Below are positions 43,761 through 53,126 of a stretch of DNA of 64,000 nucleotides, in pieces. Both the position numbers and the translations under genes were made by a program. The DNA is from Pseudopedobacter sp035496935. Its GTDB lineage: Bacteria; Bacteroidota; Bacteroidia; Sphingobacteriales; Sphingobacteriaceae. Under the pieces are notes generated by a model. That model saw nothing but the letters and a program-made list of their open reading frames with translations, made no database searches and had not been told where the DNA came from. The stretch's first letter is position 1. Every line of letters starts with the position of its first letter. The stretch lies in NCBI GenBank assembly GCA_035496935.1, contig DATJED010000016.1, positions 49,072-113,071 of the forward strand, given 5' to 3'.

Positions 43761-44975
43761 ATGAAAAATAAATTATTCATTACCGCTTGTTTTGCGGTAA
43801 CTGCCTTGCTTTTGCCTGATTTGCTTTTTGCTCAAGGAACGGCGCAGTCACTATCGGGAATGCAACCCGTCCTTGACAGCGTGTACAGCGAGATGCTTCC
43901 GCTTTGCAGTCGTCTCATCGATGTGGCTCGTGGCATAGCGGGTTTCGGAGCGCTTTGGTACATAGCCAGCCGTGTATGGCGCCAGATTGCTGCCGCCGAA
44001 CCCATTGATTTCTATCCGCTCTTGCGGCCATTTGCATTAGGCATGGCGATTATGATGTTTCCAATGGTGATTGCCTTGATAAATGGCGTATTACAACCTA
44101 CCGTTTCAGCTACAGGTGCAATGGTAAAAGACAGCAACAAAGCCATAGCAGCACTATTGAAGGAGAAGGAAAAAGCAGTAAAAAACAGTGATGCCTATAA
44201 AATGTATGTAGGCGATGATGGATTTGGCGACAGTGGAAAATGGTATAAATACACCCACCCAAAAGATCCGAGAAGAGAAGATGAAGGTATGTTTGAGGGC
44301 ATCGGAAATGACATTAAATTCTGGATGGACAAACAATCATATAACTTTCGTAATAGCATCAAACAATGGATGAGCGAGGTATTGGAGGTGTTATATATCG
44401 CTGCATCACTCTGCATTAATACGATCCGCACCTTCTTTTTAATTGTGCTTGCCATACTTGGTCCATTGGTTTTTGGCTTTGCGGTGTTTGATGGTTTCCA
44501 GAATACGCTGACCGTTTGGCTTGCAAGATATGTGAACATCTTTTTATGGCTTCCTATCGCTAATATTTTCGGAAGCATACTGGGAAAGATACAGGAGAAT
44601 ATGCTCAAACTTGATATTTCACAGATCAGTCAGCAGGGAGATACCTTCTTCAGCAGCGCTGATACCGGATACCTGATTTTTTTAGTTATCGGCATCGTAG
44701 GCTATTTCTGCGTACCTAATATCGCCAATTATGTTGTACATGCTGGTGGCGGTAACAGTATGCTGCAAAAAGTCAATATGCTGGTCAGCAGTACTTCCCA
44801 TAATAGTATGAGGGCGGGGATGGCAGGTGGCGGAATGGCGGCCGATGCTCTCGGAGATGGAGCAAGAAAACTTTATCAGGGATTTACAGGCTCCGGTAAC
44901 GGGGACTATTTCCCTGATAGTAAAGGCGGAGGCCAAAATTCAAGTAATCAGCATAACCGGCTATCCGGCAAATAA
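43761..44975 (+). CDS. traJ: Conjugation protein TraJ (VirB6-like)
   Basis: 404 aa, signal peptide and several membrane helices (about 55-72, 90-110, 205-235, 250-275, 300-330). The motif PLCSRLIDVARGIAGFGALWYIASRVWRQ and the Pro/Trp-rich region FGFAVFDGFQNTLTVWLARYVN are typical of TraJ, the polytopic inner-membrane channel component. The C-terminal tail is Gly/Asn-rich. Confidence 0.88.
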   Translation: MKNKLFITACFAVTALLLPDLLFAQGTAQSLSGMQPVLDSVYSEMLPLCSRLIDVARGIAGFGALWYIASRVWRQIAAAEPIDFYPLLRPFALGMAIMMFPMVIALINGVLQPTVSATGAMVKDSNKAIAALLKEKEKAVKNSDAYKMYVGDDGFGDSGKWYKYTHPKDPRREDEGMFEGIGNDIKFWMDKQSYNFRNSIKQWMSEVLEVLYIAASLCINTIRTFFLIVLAILGPLVFGFAVFDGFQNTLTVWLARYVNIFLWLPIANIFGSILGKIQENMLKLDISQISQQGDTFFSSADTGYLIFLVIGIVGYFCVPNIANYVVHAGGGNSMLQKVNMLVSSTSHNSMRAGMAGGGMAADALGDGARKLYQGFTGSGNGDYFPDSKGGGQNSSNQHNRLSGK

Positions 44976-44992
44976 CCCAATAATTACACACT

Positions 44993-45616
44993 ATGTTTAC
45001 ACAATTCAAAAATATAGACACCGCTTTTAAGCATATCAAGGCGTTCAGCATCTTTCTGATACTGGCATGCACTCTAATCTCAGGTTTTGCTATTTGGAAA
45101 AGTTTTGATGCGGTGAAGACCATACAGGGAAAGATCTACATTCTTGCAAATGGCAAAGCTATCGAAGCTTTTAGTGCAGACCGCAAGGATAATATTGCAG
45201 TGGAACTTCGTGACCACATCAAAATGTTCCACCATTATTTCTTTACGCTTGATCCTGATGATAAGGTTATTCAGACTAACATATCGAATGCACTGAATCT
45301 GGCAGATGAAAGCGCAAAAAAAGCCTATGATAATCTTAAAGAGCAAGGCTATTACAACAACCTGATTTCAGCCAATATTTCACAGGAGATTAAAATTGAC
45401 AGTACGAAGCTGGACATTAACCAGTACCCCTTTCAATTCAGATGTTATGCAACACAAAAACTGATTCGTTCTACATCGACGGTAACTCGCAAGCTCATTA
45501 CGCAGGGATATGTGCGCAATGTTTCAAGATCGGACAATAATCCTCACGGCTTTCTCATCCAACAATGGGAAACGTTGGAAAACAGGAACGAGCCTTTAAA
45601 AACCCTAGCACAATGA
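44993..45616 (+). CDS. traK: Conjugation protein TraK (VirB8-like)
   Basis: 207 aa with one N-terminal membrane helix (about 17-37) and a periplasmic domain. The run HIKMFHHYFFTLDPDDKVIQ and RKLITQGYVRNVSRSDNNPHG is the signature of TraK, which corresponds to VirB8-type scaffold proteins. It overlaps the next gene by 4 bp. Confidence 0.88.
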   Translation: MFTQFKNIDTAFKHIKAFSIFLILACTLISGFAIWKSFDAVKTIQGKIYILANGKAIEAFSADRKDNIAVELRDHIKMFHHYFFTLDPDDKVIQTNISNALNLADESAKKAYDNLKEQGYYNNLISANISQEIKIDSTKLDINQYPFQFRCYATQKLIRSTSTVTRKLITQGYVRNVSRSDNNPHGFLIQQWETLENRNEPLKTLAQ

Positions 45617-45828
45617 AGTTATTTAAAAGAACAAGAACATATTTCAGCCAAGATGAAGTGGCGCAGAAAATAGCAGAAAGGATTACTGGCAGACAACAAC
45701 GAATAGCAGATTACCTAAATAAACGAACAAAGAATTTTTCAAGTAAAAGTCTTCTGTTTTCTTTAATCGGGTTCTGCACCGTTTTCGCAAGTTACCTGAT
45801 CTATTTGCTCATCAGCGCATTGAACTAA
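45613..45828 (+). CDS. traL: Small transfer membrane protein (TraL position)
   Basis: 71 aa, basic N-terminus and a C-terminal membrane helix (LLFSLIGFCTVFASYLIYLLI). The start at 45613 overlaps the traK stop by ATGA. Position between traK and traM agrees with TraL, which has this size. Assignment rests mainly on position. Confidence 0.65.
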   Translation: MKLFKRTRTYFSQDEVAQKIAERITGRQQRIADYLNKRTKNFSSKSLLFSLIGFCTVFASYLIYLLISALN

Positions 45829-45903
45829 ATCGAATGCTTGAATACCGCTAAGACTGATCATTAGCGAAAAATAACAAAGTTTAACCCTTTAATAAAGAAT
45901 TAT

Positions 45904-46956
45904 ATGGAAACAAAACAAAAGGATTACAGGAAAGTGCTGTTATTTCTGCCAATCCTGGTACTACCTTTTCTCGCCTTCGCATTTTATGCGTTGGATGGTG
46001 GAAAAGGGAATAAAACCTTTCAGCAGTCAGAAAAACAAGGCATTAATACAGAATTGCCGGATGCCACTTTTAAAAAGGATGAACCATTAAATAAAATGGG
46101 GTTCTATCAGCAAAATGACCGTGATAGCAGAGGTAGTGATGAGAATGACCTCGAAAACATATCAACCCGTTTAGGATTTGGTCAGGAAGAAGATCTTCAA
46201 ACGAAGCGGATCAATAAAAAACTGGATGCCCTTAATAAAGAGATTGCCAAACCAGTAGAAACAAGAAATTATTCATTAAGAAATAGCGTTTCTAAATCGC
46301 CATCGATCAGTATGAAAAGCGATGTTGACCGTTTAGAGGCTCTGATGAGAGCTATGCAGGAGAATAAAACTGAAGATCCTGAAATTGCGCAACTGAGTTC
46401 TATGATGGACAAGATTATATCCATCCAAAACCCGCAATTAGTGCAAGAAAAACTGAGAATGCAACAACCTGCAAATGGGGATACAGCATTCAGAGCTATT
46501 CCAGCGGTAATTGAAGGAAACCAAAAAGTAGCGCAGGGTGGAGTTGTTAAATTACGTCTACTCGATACCATTCATTTAAAAGGTCTCACCATTCCCAAAA
46601 ACCAACTGCTGTTTGGTTCCTGCAATATTACGAACCAACGGTTACTGCTTAACATCAAGAACATTCGCCTGGGTAACGCTATTATTCCGGTTGACCTTTC
46701 AGTATTTTCTTTAGATGGGATGATCGGCATTAATGCCCCCGAAGCAGAACTAAGCGAAGCGGCCGGAGGCGGTGTCAATGATGCGCTGCAAGGGATGCAA
46801 ATTTTAAGCATGGATCAGTCTTTAGGGGTTCAGGCAGCCGGTGCCGGAATCGATGCAGCTAAAAGCTTGCTTCGTAAAAAGGTAAAGCGTATAAGAATAA
46901 AGCTAAAGTCAGGTCAGCAACTATTACTGCGCAATAATCAAATCAGAACACGATAA
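45904..46956 (+). CDS. traM: Conjugation protein TraM (VirB10-like)
   Basis: 350 aa with one N-terminal membrane helix (about 11-28), a long low-complexity periplasmic linker (about 30-190) and a C-terminal beta domain (about 195-350) with VKLRLLDTIHLKGLTIPKNQLLFGSC, the TraM signature. It would span the envelope like VirB10. It is the last recognisable core tra gene; traN would be expected next but is absent. Confidence 0.88.
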   Translation: METKQKDYRKVLLFLPILVLPFLAFAFYALDGGKGNKTFQQSEKQGINTELPDATFKKDEPLNKMGFYQQNDRDSRGSDENDLENISTRLGFGQEEDLQTKRINKKLDALNKEIAKPVETRNYSLRNSVSKSPSISMKSDVDRLEALMRAMQENKTEDPEIAQLSSMMDKIISIQNPQLVQEKLRMQQPANGDTAFRAIPAVIEGNQKVAQGGVVKLRLLDTIHLKGLTIPKNQLLFGSCNITNQRLLLNIKNIRLGNAIIPVDLSVFSLDGMIGINAPEAELSEAAGGGVNDALQGMQILSMDQSLGVQAAGAGIDAAKSLLRKKVKRIRIKLKSGQQLLLRNNQIRTR

Positions 46957-46972
46957 CGGTAAGCTCGGAAAG

Positions 46973-48256
46973 ATGTCACAACTGATCAAGAGACCCGAAA
47001 TGGCCGGGGAACTGAGGGAATACCTGGAACAACAGGCAGGTATAGGACATGAATGGGTCGTCTACGATACCGATAACCCCATCAGTACAAAATATGAGCT
47101 GCGTTGTTTCTCGGACGAGAGGGAAGCTCTCGCTTTTGCAAGAGAATACCAGCAGATATTCAACTGGCATGAGGCCGTTCCCATTAGCGACCTGCTTTCC
47201 GATCTGAAAAAACTGGAGCGGATTGCAGAAAAGGCCCTCGGACACAATAATGATTTAACATTAAACAAAAAAGATATGAATTTAAACAATTTAGAGAACC
47301 TCAAAGAGGAAATGAAAGCGTTGTCTTTTAAAGACAAGCTCATTAACCAAATGGAGGAACAGATAAAAAAAGATGTTCCCGAATTTAAATTGCATGATAT
47401 CCTGTCCGCAACAAAAGGGCAGGTTGATCTCACACTTTATTTTAAGAAGTCTGGTCAGTCAGAATTTTATTATCTCAATAAATTTGAAGCGGCACATAAT
47501 CAAGGCAAACCCTTAGAAGAAGGGCAAAAGTATATGATTATTTCACCGGGAGCCGATGGCAAGAACATAGTCAAAAAAGTGGAGAATGTGAGCGAGGCCA
47601 TAGACTTTTTTAAAAAACAAGAAGGCAACAGCGAACTTGCTCTTGGTAAAGACGCAGCGCATAAAACTACAGTTGCCAGTTTAGAACATGGCAAGGTAAA
47701 CTATGTGGCTAAAGATTTTCAGCGCACCTTTTACGCTCAACCTATACCGCAGACCTTTTGGGTTGAAAAAGGTAAAGGATTTACGGCAGAGCAGGCAGCT
47801 AACCTTCTTCAGGGACGCTCGGTTTACAGAGACGACCTATTAAATTTAAGTGGCACAGCCTATAAAGCATGGATGAAGCTGGATGTCGACAAGCCAAGAG
47901 ATCGCCATAACAACTTAACATTTAACCAATACCACGATCCTTCGTATGGTTTTGATTTGGGAAAAGTATTGGATAGGTTTAACATTAAGGAACTGGAAGA
48001 CCCGGCAAGAAGAGTGTTATTGGAAGCATCTATCAAAAACGGTAACCGTCCTTTAATCACTACCGTAAAAGAAGGTCAGGATGTGAAATTGTTTATTGAG
48101 GCCGTACCACGTTACAGTCAGATAAATATGTATGCAGAAAACGGCAAACCGGAAAAAAGAGAACAATTCCAAAAAGAGCCTGTCCAATCCCACAGCCAGT
48201 CCAAAGACAAGAGTCAGGAAAAGGAGCTGACCGAAAGCCAGGGAATGCGGAGGTAG
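46973..48256 (+). CDS. DUF3945/DUF4099-like cytoplasmic element protein
   Basis: 427 aa, no signal peptide. The C-terminal half carries VEKGKGFTAEQAANLLQGRSVYRD and AYKAWMKLDVDKPRDRHNN, QYHDPSYGFDLGKVLDRFNIKELEDP, a repeat type seen in Bacteroidota ICE proteins of the DUF3945/DUF4099 group, which are often near topoisomerase or anti-defence genes. The tail is Gln/Ser/Lys-rich. It occupies the place where traN normally lies. Confidence 0.6.
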   Translation: MSQLIKRPEMAGELREYLEQQAGIGHEWVVYDTDNPISTKYELRCFSDEREALAFAREYQQIFNWHEAVPISDLLSDLKKLERIAEKALGHNNDLTLNKKDMNLNNLENLKEEMKALSFKDKLINQMEEQIKKDVPEFKLHDILSATKGQVDLTLYFKKSGQSEFYYLNKFEAAHNQGKPLEEGQKYMIISPGADGKNIVKKVENVSEAIDFFKKQEGNSELALGKDAAHKTTVASLEHGKVNYVAKDFQRTFYAQPIPQTFWVEKGKGFTAEQAANLLQGRSVYRDDLLNLSGTAYKAWMKLDVDKPRDRHNNLTFNQYHDPSYGFDLGKVLDRFNIKELEDPARRVLLEASIKNGNRPLITTVKEGQDVKLFIEAVPRYSQINMYAENGKPEKREQFQKEPVQSHSQSKDKSQEKELTESQGMRR

Positions 48257-48473
48257 CATCTGATAACCCTTTTATCTGGTCATCTTAAATGAAAGGTTCC
48301 GTGAGTTAAAAAGTCTTTTCGCCTCGACTGAAAAGGACACCGTTAAGTTTTTTAAGTAGGGTAATGCATTGGCTAGATCCGTTTGAGAGGCTTTACAGCA
48401 AAGTAAGGTTTGGCGCGGGAAATCAGGAGTAATGTTTTTTCGAAGATAGACGCTTAACTAAATACTTGAAATT

Positions 48474-48502
48474 AAGCCTGGTCATTCGATCAGGCTTTTT
48501 TT
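48474..48502 (+). terminator. Intrinsic terminator of tra operon
   Basis: AAGCCTGGTC (48474-48483) pairs with GATCAGGCTT (48488-48497) around ATTC, one G-T pair, followed by seven or more T. The 375-bp gap 48257-48631 otherwise shows no coding sequence. Confidence 0.8.
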
Positions 48503-48631
48503 ATGACTTAACAGATTTAAAATATCAAAACAAACATTACATTTGAATTGAAATGCTATATTTATTAGTAATTATAAGAACAATTTCCTTACTTTTAATC
48601 TCCTATTAGCACTCAATATTTTAAACTCTGT

Positions 48632-50500
48632 ATGAAGATAAACCTAGCTAATGCCGTCAAATATTTTTTTCCAAATCCATCTTTAGAAATGGTGTATTAC
48701 GAGGCGGTTGCCAATGCTATTGATGCTGGTGCAACTGAAATCGACTTACATATTAAAATTGAAGCTTTTGCTAAACCCGAGACATTTAATATCGAAATAA
48801 CCGATAACGGCAAAGGTTTCGTTGATAGGAACTTTGAAAAGTTCTCCAACTTACTCGAAATTGAGGAAAAGGATCACAAAGGAGTAGGCCGTCTGGTCTA
48901 TATAAATTATTTCAAAAAAGTCGAAGTAACGAGTGTTTTTGACGACAAAAAAAGAACCTTTGAGCTGACCGGAACATTCGATGGTGAAAATGAGGTCGAG
49001 GATGCGAAAGGTGAACCGAATACTACTAAACTTATTTTTAAACAGTACATCAAAGAAAAAATACGCTCATACGATTATGTTAAGCCAGCTTCTATCAAAA
49101 AGTCTATTTTAACACACTTCTACCCGCTTTTTTACAGCTATAAGGTAGAGAACAAAGATTTAAAAGTCACTATTAGCCTTACCACCAAAGAGCCTAATAC
49201 ACAGTACGATTTCTATACTGATAAAAAAGAGATAGTTGTAAACCAAATACCTGACTTAGAGTTAACTACTTTTGATGCGGAGGGCTTAGATCTCTTCGAA
49301 AAATTTAATCTATACTATTCCGTTCAAAAAAACGAGAATATGGAATCTTCTACTATTACAGCGCTATGTGTAGATGGTAGAACACTTCCCGTAGAGGTAT
49401 TGTCAAAGGGTGGCATTCCCAAAGGTCACGACATTATATTTTTACTGTATTCTAATTTGTTCACTGGAAAGGTTAACGCATCCAGACAGGAATTAAATAT
49501 GGATGAATCAGAGATACGTACGATCAAGAAAGTGTTTGGTGAAAAGATAGCGGAAATTTTAAATGAAAAAATCCCGGCAATTCAGGAAGCTAATGCGAAA
49601 ACTACATCTTCATTAGTAGATCGGTATCCCCACCTGAACGGGTACTTTGAAGCAAATTCTGTTGGTCTTATAGATCGAAATCACTCTTTAGAATTGGCAC
49701 AAAAAAAGTTCTTCAACGCTCAAAGGGATGTCCTTGAAGCATCGGATGTTACGGACGAAGTATATCAGAAATCATTAGAATTGTCATCACGGGTACTTAC
49801 TGAATATGTGCTTTACAGGAACATCATTATTGAGAAATTAAAGAAAGTTGATAAAAATAACAGTGAATCGGATATCCATAATCTGATTGTACCACAGCGG
49901 TCAACATTATCAAAAGATACTTTTCACAACGATTTGTTCACCAACAACGCTTGGTTACTTGACGATAAATATATGTCTTATACGACCATATTGAGCGAAA
50001 AGGATATGGGCGAAGTACTTGATAATTTAACTCTTGATAGTGAGGAAAAGGAGAGAAATGATAAACGGCCTGATCTTGCAATCATATTTTCAAACGATCC
50101 GACAGAGGCGAAAAAAGTTGATGTGGTTATTGTCGAATTGAAAAAACTTGGACTTGGATTAGCAAAAAAAGAGGAAGTTACCAGCCAATTAAGACAGCGC
50201 GCACGTAAGTTATTACAACATTATCCTAATAAAATTCAGCGCATTTGGTTTTATGGCATTGTTGATTTCGACGATGAGTTTAAGGTTTCACTGTTAGAAG
50301 ATAAATATATTGAGCTGTTTTCCTGTGGAACCGTATTTTACAAAGAACAACCGATTATTACCGATCTCGAAACCAAAACTGAAATTCTTGTTGGCTTATA
50401 TGTATTATCGTTTGACGCATTCCTTAAAGACGCGGAGGTAAGAAATTCTACATTTTTAAACTTATTAAAAGAGGAACTAAAAGCTAATAACGAGCAATAG
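48632..50500 (+). CDS. GHKL ATPase with C-terminal PD-(D/E)XK-like nuclease domain
   Basis: 622 aa. The GHKL ATP site is EAVANAIDAGA (Glu24, Asn28), DNGKGF (58-63) and HKGVGRL (82-88), as in MutL/MORC/Hsp90-type ATPases. The C-terminal region has RPDLAIIF (Asp481), VDVVIVELKK (Asp497, Glu502-x-Lys504) and a basic following helix, matching the PD-(D/E)XK nuclease fold. Such pairings are known in prokaryotic conflict systems. The gene stands alone, convergent to the nuclease at 50519, and is probably defence cargo. Confidence 0.7.
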   Translation: MKINLANAVKYFFPNPSLEMVYYEAVANAIDAGATEIDLHIKIEAFAKPETFNIEITDNGKGFVDRNFEKFSNLLEIEEKDHKGVGRLVYINYFKKVEVTSVFDDKKRTFELTGTFDGENEVEDAKGEPNTTKLIFKQYIKEKIRSYDYVKPASIKKSILTHFYPLFYSYKVENKDLKVTISLTTKEPNTQYDFYTDKKEIVVNQIPDLELTTFDAEGLDLFEKFNLYYSVQKNENMESSTITALCVDGRTLPVEVLSKGGIPKGHDIIFLLYSNLFTGKVNASRQELNMDESEIRTIKKVFGEKIAEILNEKIPAIQEANAKTTSSLVDRYPHLNGYFEANSVGLIDRNHSLELAQKKFFNAQRDVLEASDVTDEVYQKSLELSSRVLTEYVLYRNIIIEKLKKVDKNNSESDIHNLIVPQRSTLSKDTFHNDLFTNNAWLLDDKYMSYTTILSEKDMGEVLDNLTLDSEEKERNDKRPDLAIIFSNDPTEAKKVDVVIVELKKLGLGLAKKEEVTSQLRQRARKLLQHYPNKIQRIWFYGIVDFDDEFKVSLLEDKYIELFSCGTVFYKEQPIITDLETKTEILVGLYVLSFDAFLKDAEVRNSTFLNLLKEELKANNEQ

Positions 50501-50518
50501 AGATATAATTAGCGTGTA

Positions 50519-51592
50519 TCAATCTTCCGAGGGGAAGATTGTTCTTTTGCGTTTATCTAATGGCCAGTCAAAACTTCCATTTTTTGGATCGCCTGGATAT
50601 TTAAAATAAATCTCCTCATATGGCATCCCATCTTCGCCATTAAATAGACAAAACAGATGAGGACATGAGGTGAATTCATCCCCATCCTTTATAAAATTAA
50701 CAATTCCCTGATAAGGAATTCGACCTATTGCCTTTACTTGAATTGCTTTATATAATTGATTTTTAAGGCGTTTATCATCGGAATTCCAAATAGGTTCCCA
50801 ATAATCGTTGGCATCTATAATGACATACTTACCAATTCCAGGCGATAACCAAAATTCTAAGCCACTATGGTAAGTGTCATAAAAGAATGTACGAAAAGAA
50901 GTGTTAAATATACCTTTGGGTGTTGTCTCACCCGTTCCGTAAGTGGTATCATCTATTGACCTTATGTATACCTCTTCGCTAACAAATTTTGAGCTTGGAT
51001 ACTCAAATAATGTTTGTCGGTTTTTGGGGTCTTTAAGAAAATTATGATCAATAATAGCTTTTAACAACCTTTCTTTCATTTTAAGGCCTCTATTTAACTT
51101 AGCAATACTCGCATTAGTTTCTTTTTCTTTGTTAATCCCAAAAGCAATTGATAATACCCTAGGATGCGCGTAAAGATACATTTCAAGTGTCGTTGCAGTC
51201 CAAATTTCCAACTCGGGGAAAGCTAACTCAGCACAATATTTTTCAATTTCATCTATTCTTTTTTTTGACAGGCCACACGATATAATCAATAAAATCTTAT
51301 TCGGCATCGGATTGTTAGCGATTATCTTATTCACCATTGATTGTAAGTCAGTTGCCGTTACTTTTACATATCGCTTACATTGTATAGCCCATATTTTATC
51401 GCCAGTTGGAGTACTTAAAGTACCTCTTATATCAATGCCACCATCGGAACCCATTTTGCCAATGTGATCTAATTTTTTCCATTTAAACATAGAGGACAAA
51501 AGCATGTAACAGATTTCTTCAAAACGTGCAGGTTCCAGGTCTGAAAAATGTAATCTATTAGTTGTTTTGGTAGGGCTTATATTTTTATTCAT
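50519..51592 (-). CDS. Mrr-like restriction endonuclease
   Basis: 357 aa. The N-terminal domain fits Mrr-type PD-(D/E)XK nucleases: PARFEEICYMLLSSMF (Glu25-26), MGSDGGIDIRG (Asp54) and AIQCKRY (Gln71-x-Lys73). A larger C-terminal part (about 170-357) has no family I recognise and may bind or sense modified DNA. It is preceded by the SH3/TM gene on the same strand, 44 bp upstream, so the two form an operon. Confidence 0.75.
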   Translation of the reverse strand: MNKNISPTKTTNRLHFSDLEPARFEEICYMLLSSMFKWKKLDHIGKMGSDGGIDIRGTLSTPTGDKIWAIQCKRYVKVTATDLQSMVNKIIANNPMPNKILLIISCGLSKKRIDEIEKYCAELAFPELEIWTATTLEMYLYAHPRVLSIAFGINKEKETNASIAKLNRGLKMKERLLKAIIDHNFLKDPKNRQTLFEYPSSKFVSEEVYIRSIDDTTYGTGETTPKGIFNTSFRTFFYDTYHSGLEFWLSPGIGKYVIIDANDYWEPIWNSDDKRLKNQLYKAIQVKAIGRIPYQGIVNFIKDGDEFTSCPHLFCLFNGEDGMPYEEIYFKYPGDPKNGSFDWPLDKRKRTIFPSED

Positions 51593-51636
51593 TAAAATCG
51601 ATGTTGACTGTATGTATATTATCTCTATATTTCCTG

Positions 51637-52584
51637 TTAAGGCTTATCTGTATATTTCTTCATCAGCCATCCGGTTTGTGAGATATGGTCGTTAGGGTCG
51701 ATATAACTAATATACACCCATTTATGGCTGATTTGAAGTACAACCACATCAAAATCTGCGGACAAGCTCTGCAATACCATGCTTTTAGCATTTGGTTTTA
51801 AAAATACCTTGCAACGCCTGTTGGTGACACGGTATTCCTTTTCGGCCTTCAATTTTTCCTCTATTGACTTTATCAGCTTGACCTCGAATTTTCGCATGTC
51901 CTCTTTGGATGCCAGTTCCGGCTTTGTTTTAAGGAAATCAAAGTATTGGTGAAAAGAAGTTACCCGTAGCACCATGTCGATAAAAAGCAATGAATAGATC
52001 CCGAATTTGCGGTTTTTTTTGATAAAATCGACCACAAAATCTATCAACGTTTCAAATGCCACAGTTTTTTCCGCTGTCATAGCCACCCCGCCGGAAATAT
52101 TTTCGGTGAGCGCAATAGCCTGCTCACTAATGTCTTCAAATTCGTCGATCAAACTCCAATCTTGTTGCGCTGCGGCAAGCGCCGCAATACGTCCTGAAAT
52201 GTGGCTCATGGCGATTTGCATACTGTTTATTTGCGAAAAAGCTGGATGCGGCTGTATCATTTTCATGATATCTCTGGTGCTGCTAAATAGACTATTATGC
52301 TGTTTCATAATCGCTTGCACGGCAGTCATGGCACTGCTTGGCATCATCGCGGCGATTTGCTTATTCATGGCTTGAGAAATAGCGAATGCTCCGGTAAGTT
52401 CATATGAACGTATAATGGCCTGCATGGCATTATTAGACGCGAAAATTTCCCGGAAAGGATTTAATTTGCGATGTAATTCCCGTTGAGCTTTTATTATCCC
52501 GTACATAGGGCTGTCAAACCCGATAATCCTGCTCATTTCCTCAGTGATATTCGTGGCGCCTTTTATGCTGTCTAATCCTGCCAT
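51637..52584 (-). CDS. Helical membrane protein with C-terminal SH3-like domain
   Basis: 315 aa. The first 180 residues are helical and rich in Ala, Met and Ile, with no signal peptide. A hydrophobic stretch follows (FGIYSLLFIDMVLRV, about 197-211), then a charged coiled stretch and an SH3-like domain (about 255-312, YRVTNRRCKVFLKPNAKSM... HISQTGWLMKKY). It is first in an operon with the Mrr-like nuclease. Not recognised as a known system. A sensor or membrane effector role is inference. Confidence 0.6.
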   Translation of the reverse strand: MAGLDSIKGATNITEEMSRIIGFDSPMYGIIKAQRELHRKLNPFREIFASNNAMQAIIRSYELTGAFAISQAMNKQIAAMMPSSAMTAVQAIMKQHNSLFSSTRDIMKMIQPHPAFSQINSMQIAMSHISGRIAALAAAQQDWSLIDEFEDISEQAIALTENISGGVAMTAEKTVAFETLIDFVVDFIKKNRKFGIYSLLFIDMVLRVTSFHQYFDFLKTKPELASKEDMRKFEVKLIKSIEEKLKAEKEYRVTNRRCKVFLKPNAKSMVLQSLSADFDVVVLQISHKWVYISYIDPNDHISQTGWLMKKYTDKP

Positions 52585-53126
52585 TTACTGTTTTATAATA
52601 GACTGCAATTTACTAATTAGTAACAGAATTAGTAAAGATTGGGGATAGCTTATAAGTGCGCAGTGCAGCCGCTTCACTCGTTCCTCGTTTCAGCCGCTTC
52701 CTGCTCGTTCCAAACTAGTGGCTCCATTCCTCGCCACCCGTTTCCATTCATATGAAAAATCTCATTTTATTCTTTTCTATCTCTTTTTAAGACCGGTTAA
52801 AAATTCCCCCAGACTTTTTAGTTAGCAAATTTCTGAACAATTCATTTGACATCAAGACCAAGCCCTACGGGTTTGCTGAAAAAAAATCTTCCTCCTTCGC
52901 TACGCTTCAGAGCGTATTTTTTTTCGCAAAGTCTTGCCTTGCAAATGGATTGTGTTCAGGTGCGGGGGCTTAACAAAAAGCCAGGAGGCTCTGCCGACTG
53001 ACTTTATAAAAAATTGAGTTATGAAAACAGCAAACGGCAGAAGCCCACCACCAAAACAATCACACAAGTACAAACGCCTTAATAGGTTAAACAGTCAAAA
53101 TTTTTTAACAAATAATATTCAAAATC
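52585..53126. other. Divergent intergenic region with a structured element
   Basis: No gene is seen in this 542-bp stretch. It contains direct repeats CAGCCGCTTC with CTCGTT, a GTGGC/GCCAC pair, and a compact structure at 52878-52925: outer arms GAAAAAAAAT/ATTTTTTTTC and an inner hairpin TACGCT-TCAG-AGCGTA (52901-52916). From memory, similar sequence (GAAGCGTAGCGAAGGAGGAA on the minus strand) is common in Bacteroidota elements. It may be a regulatory RNA or a promoter region for the divergent genes. Confidence 0.5.
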
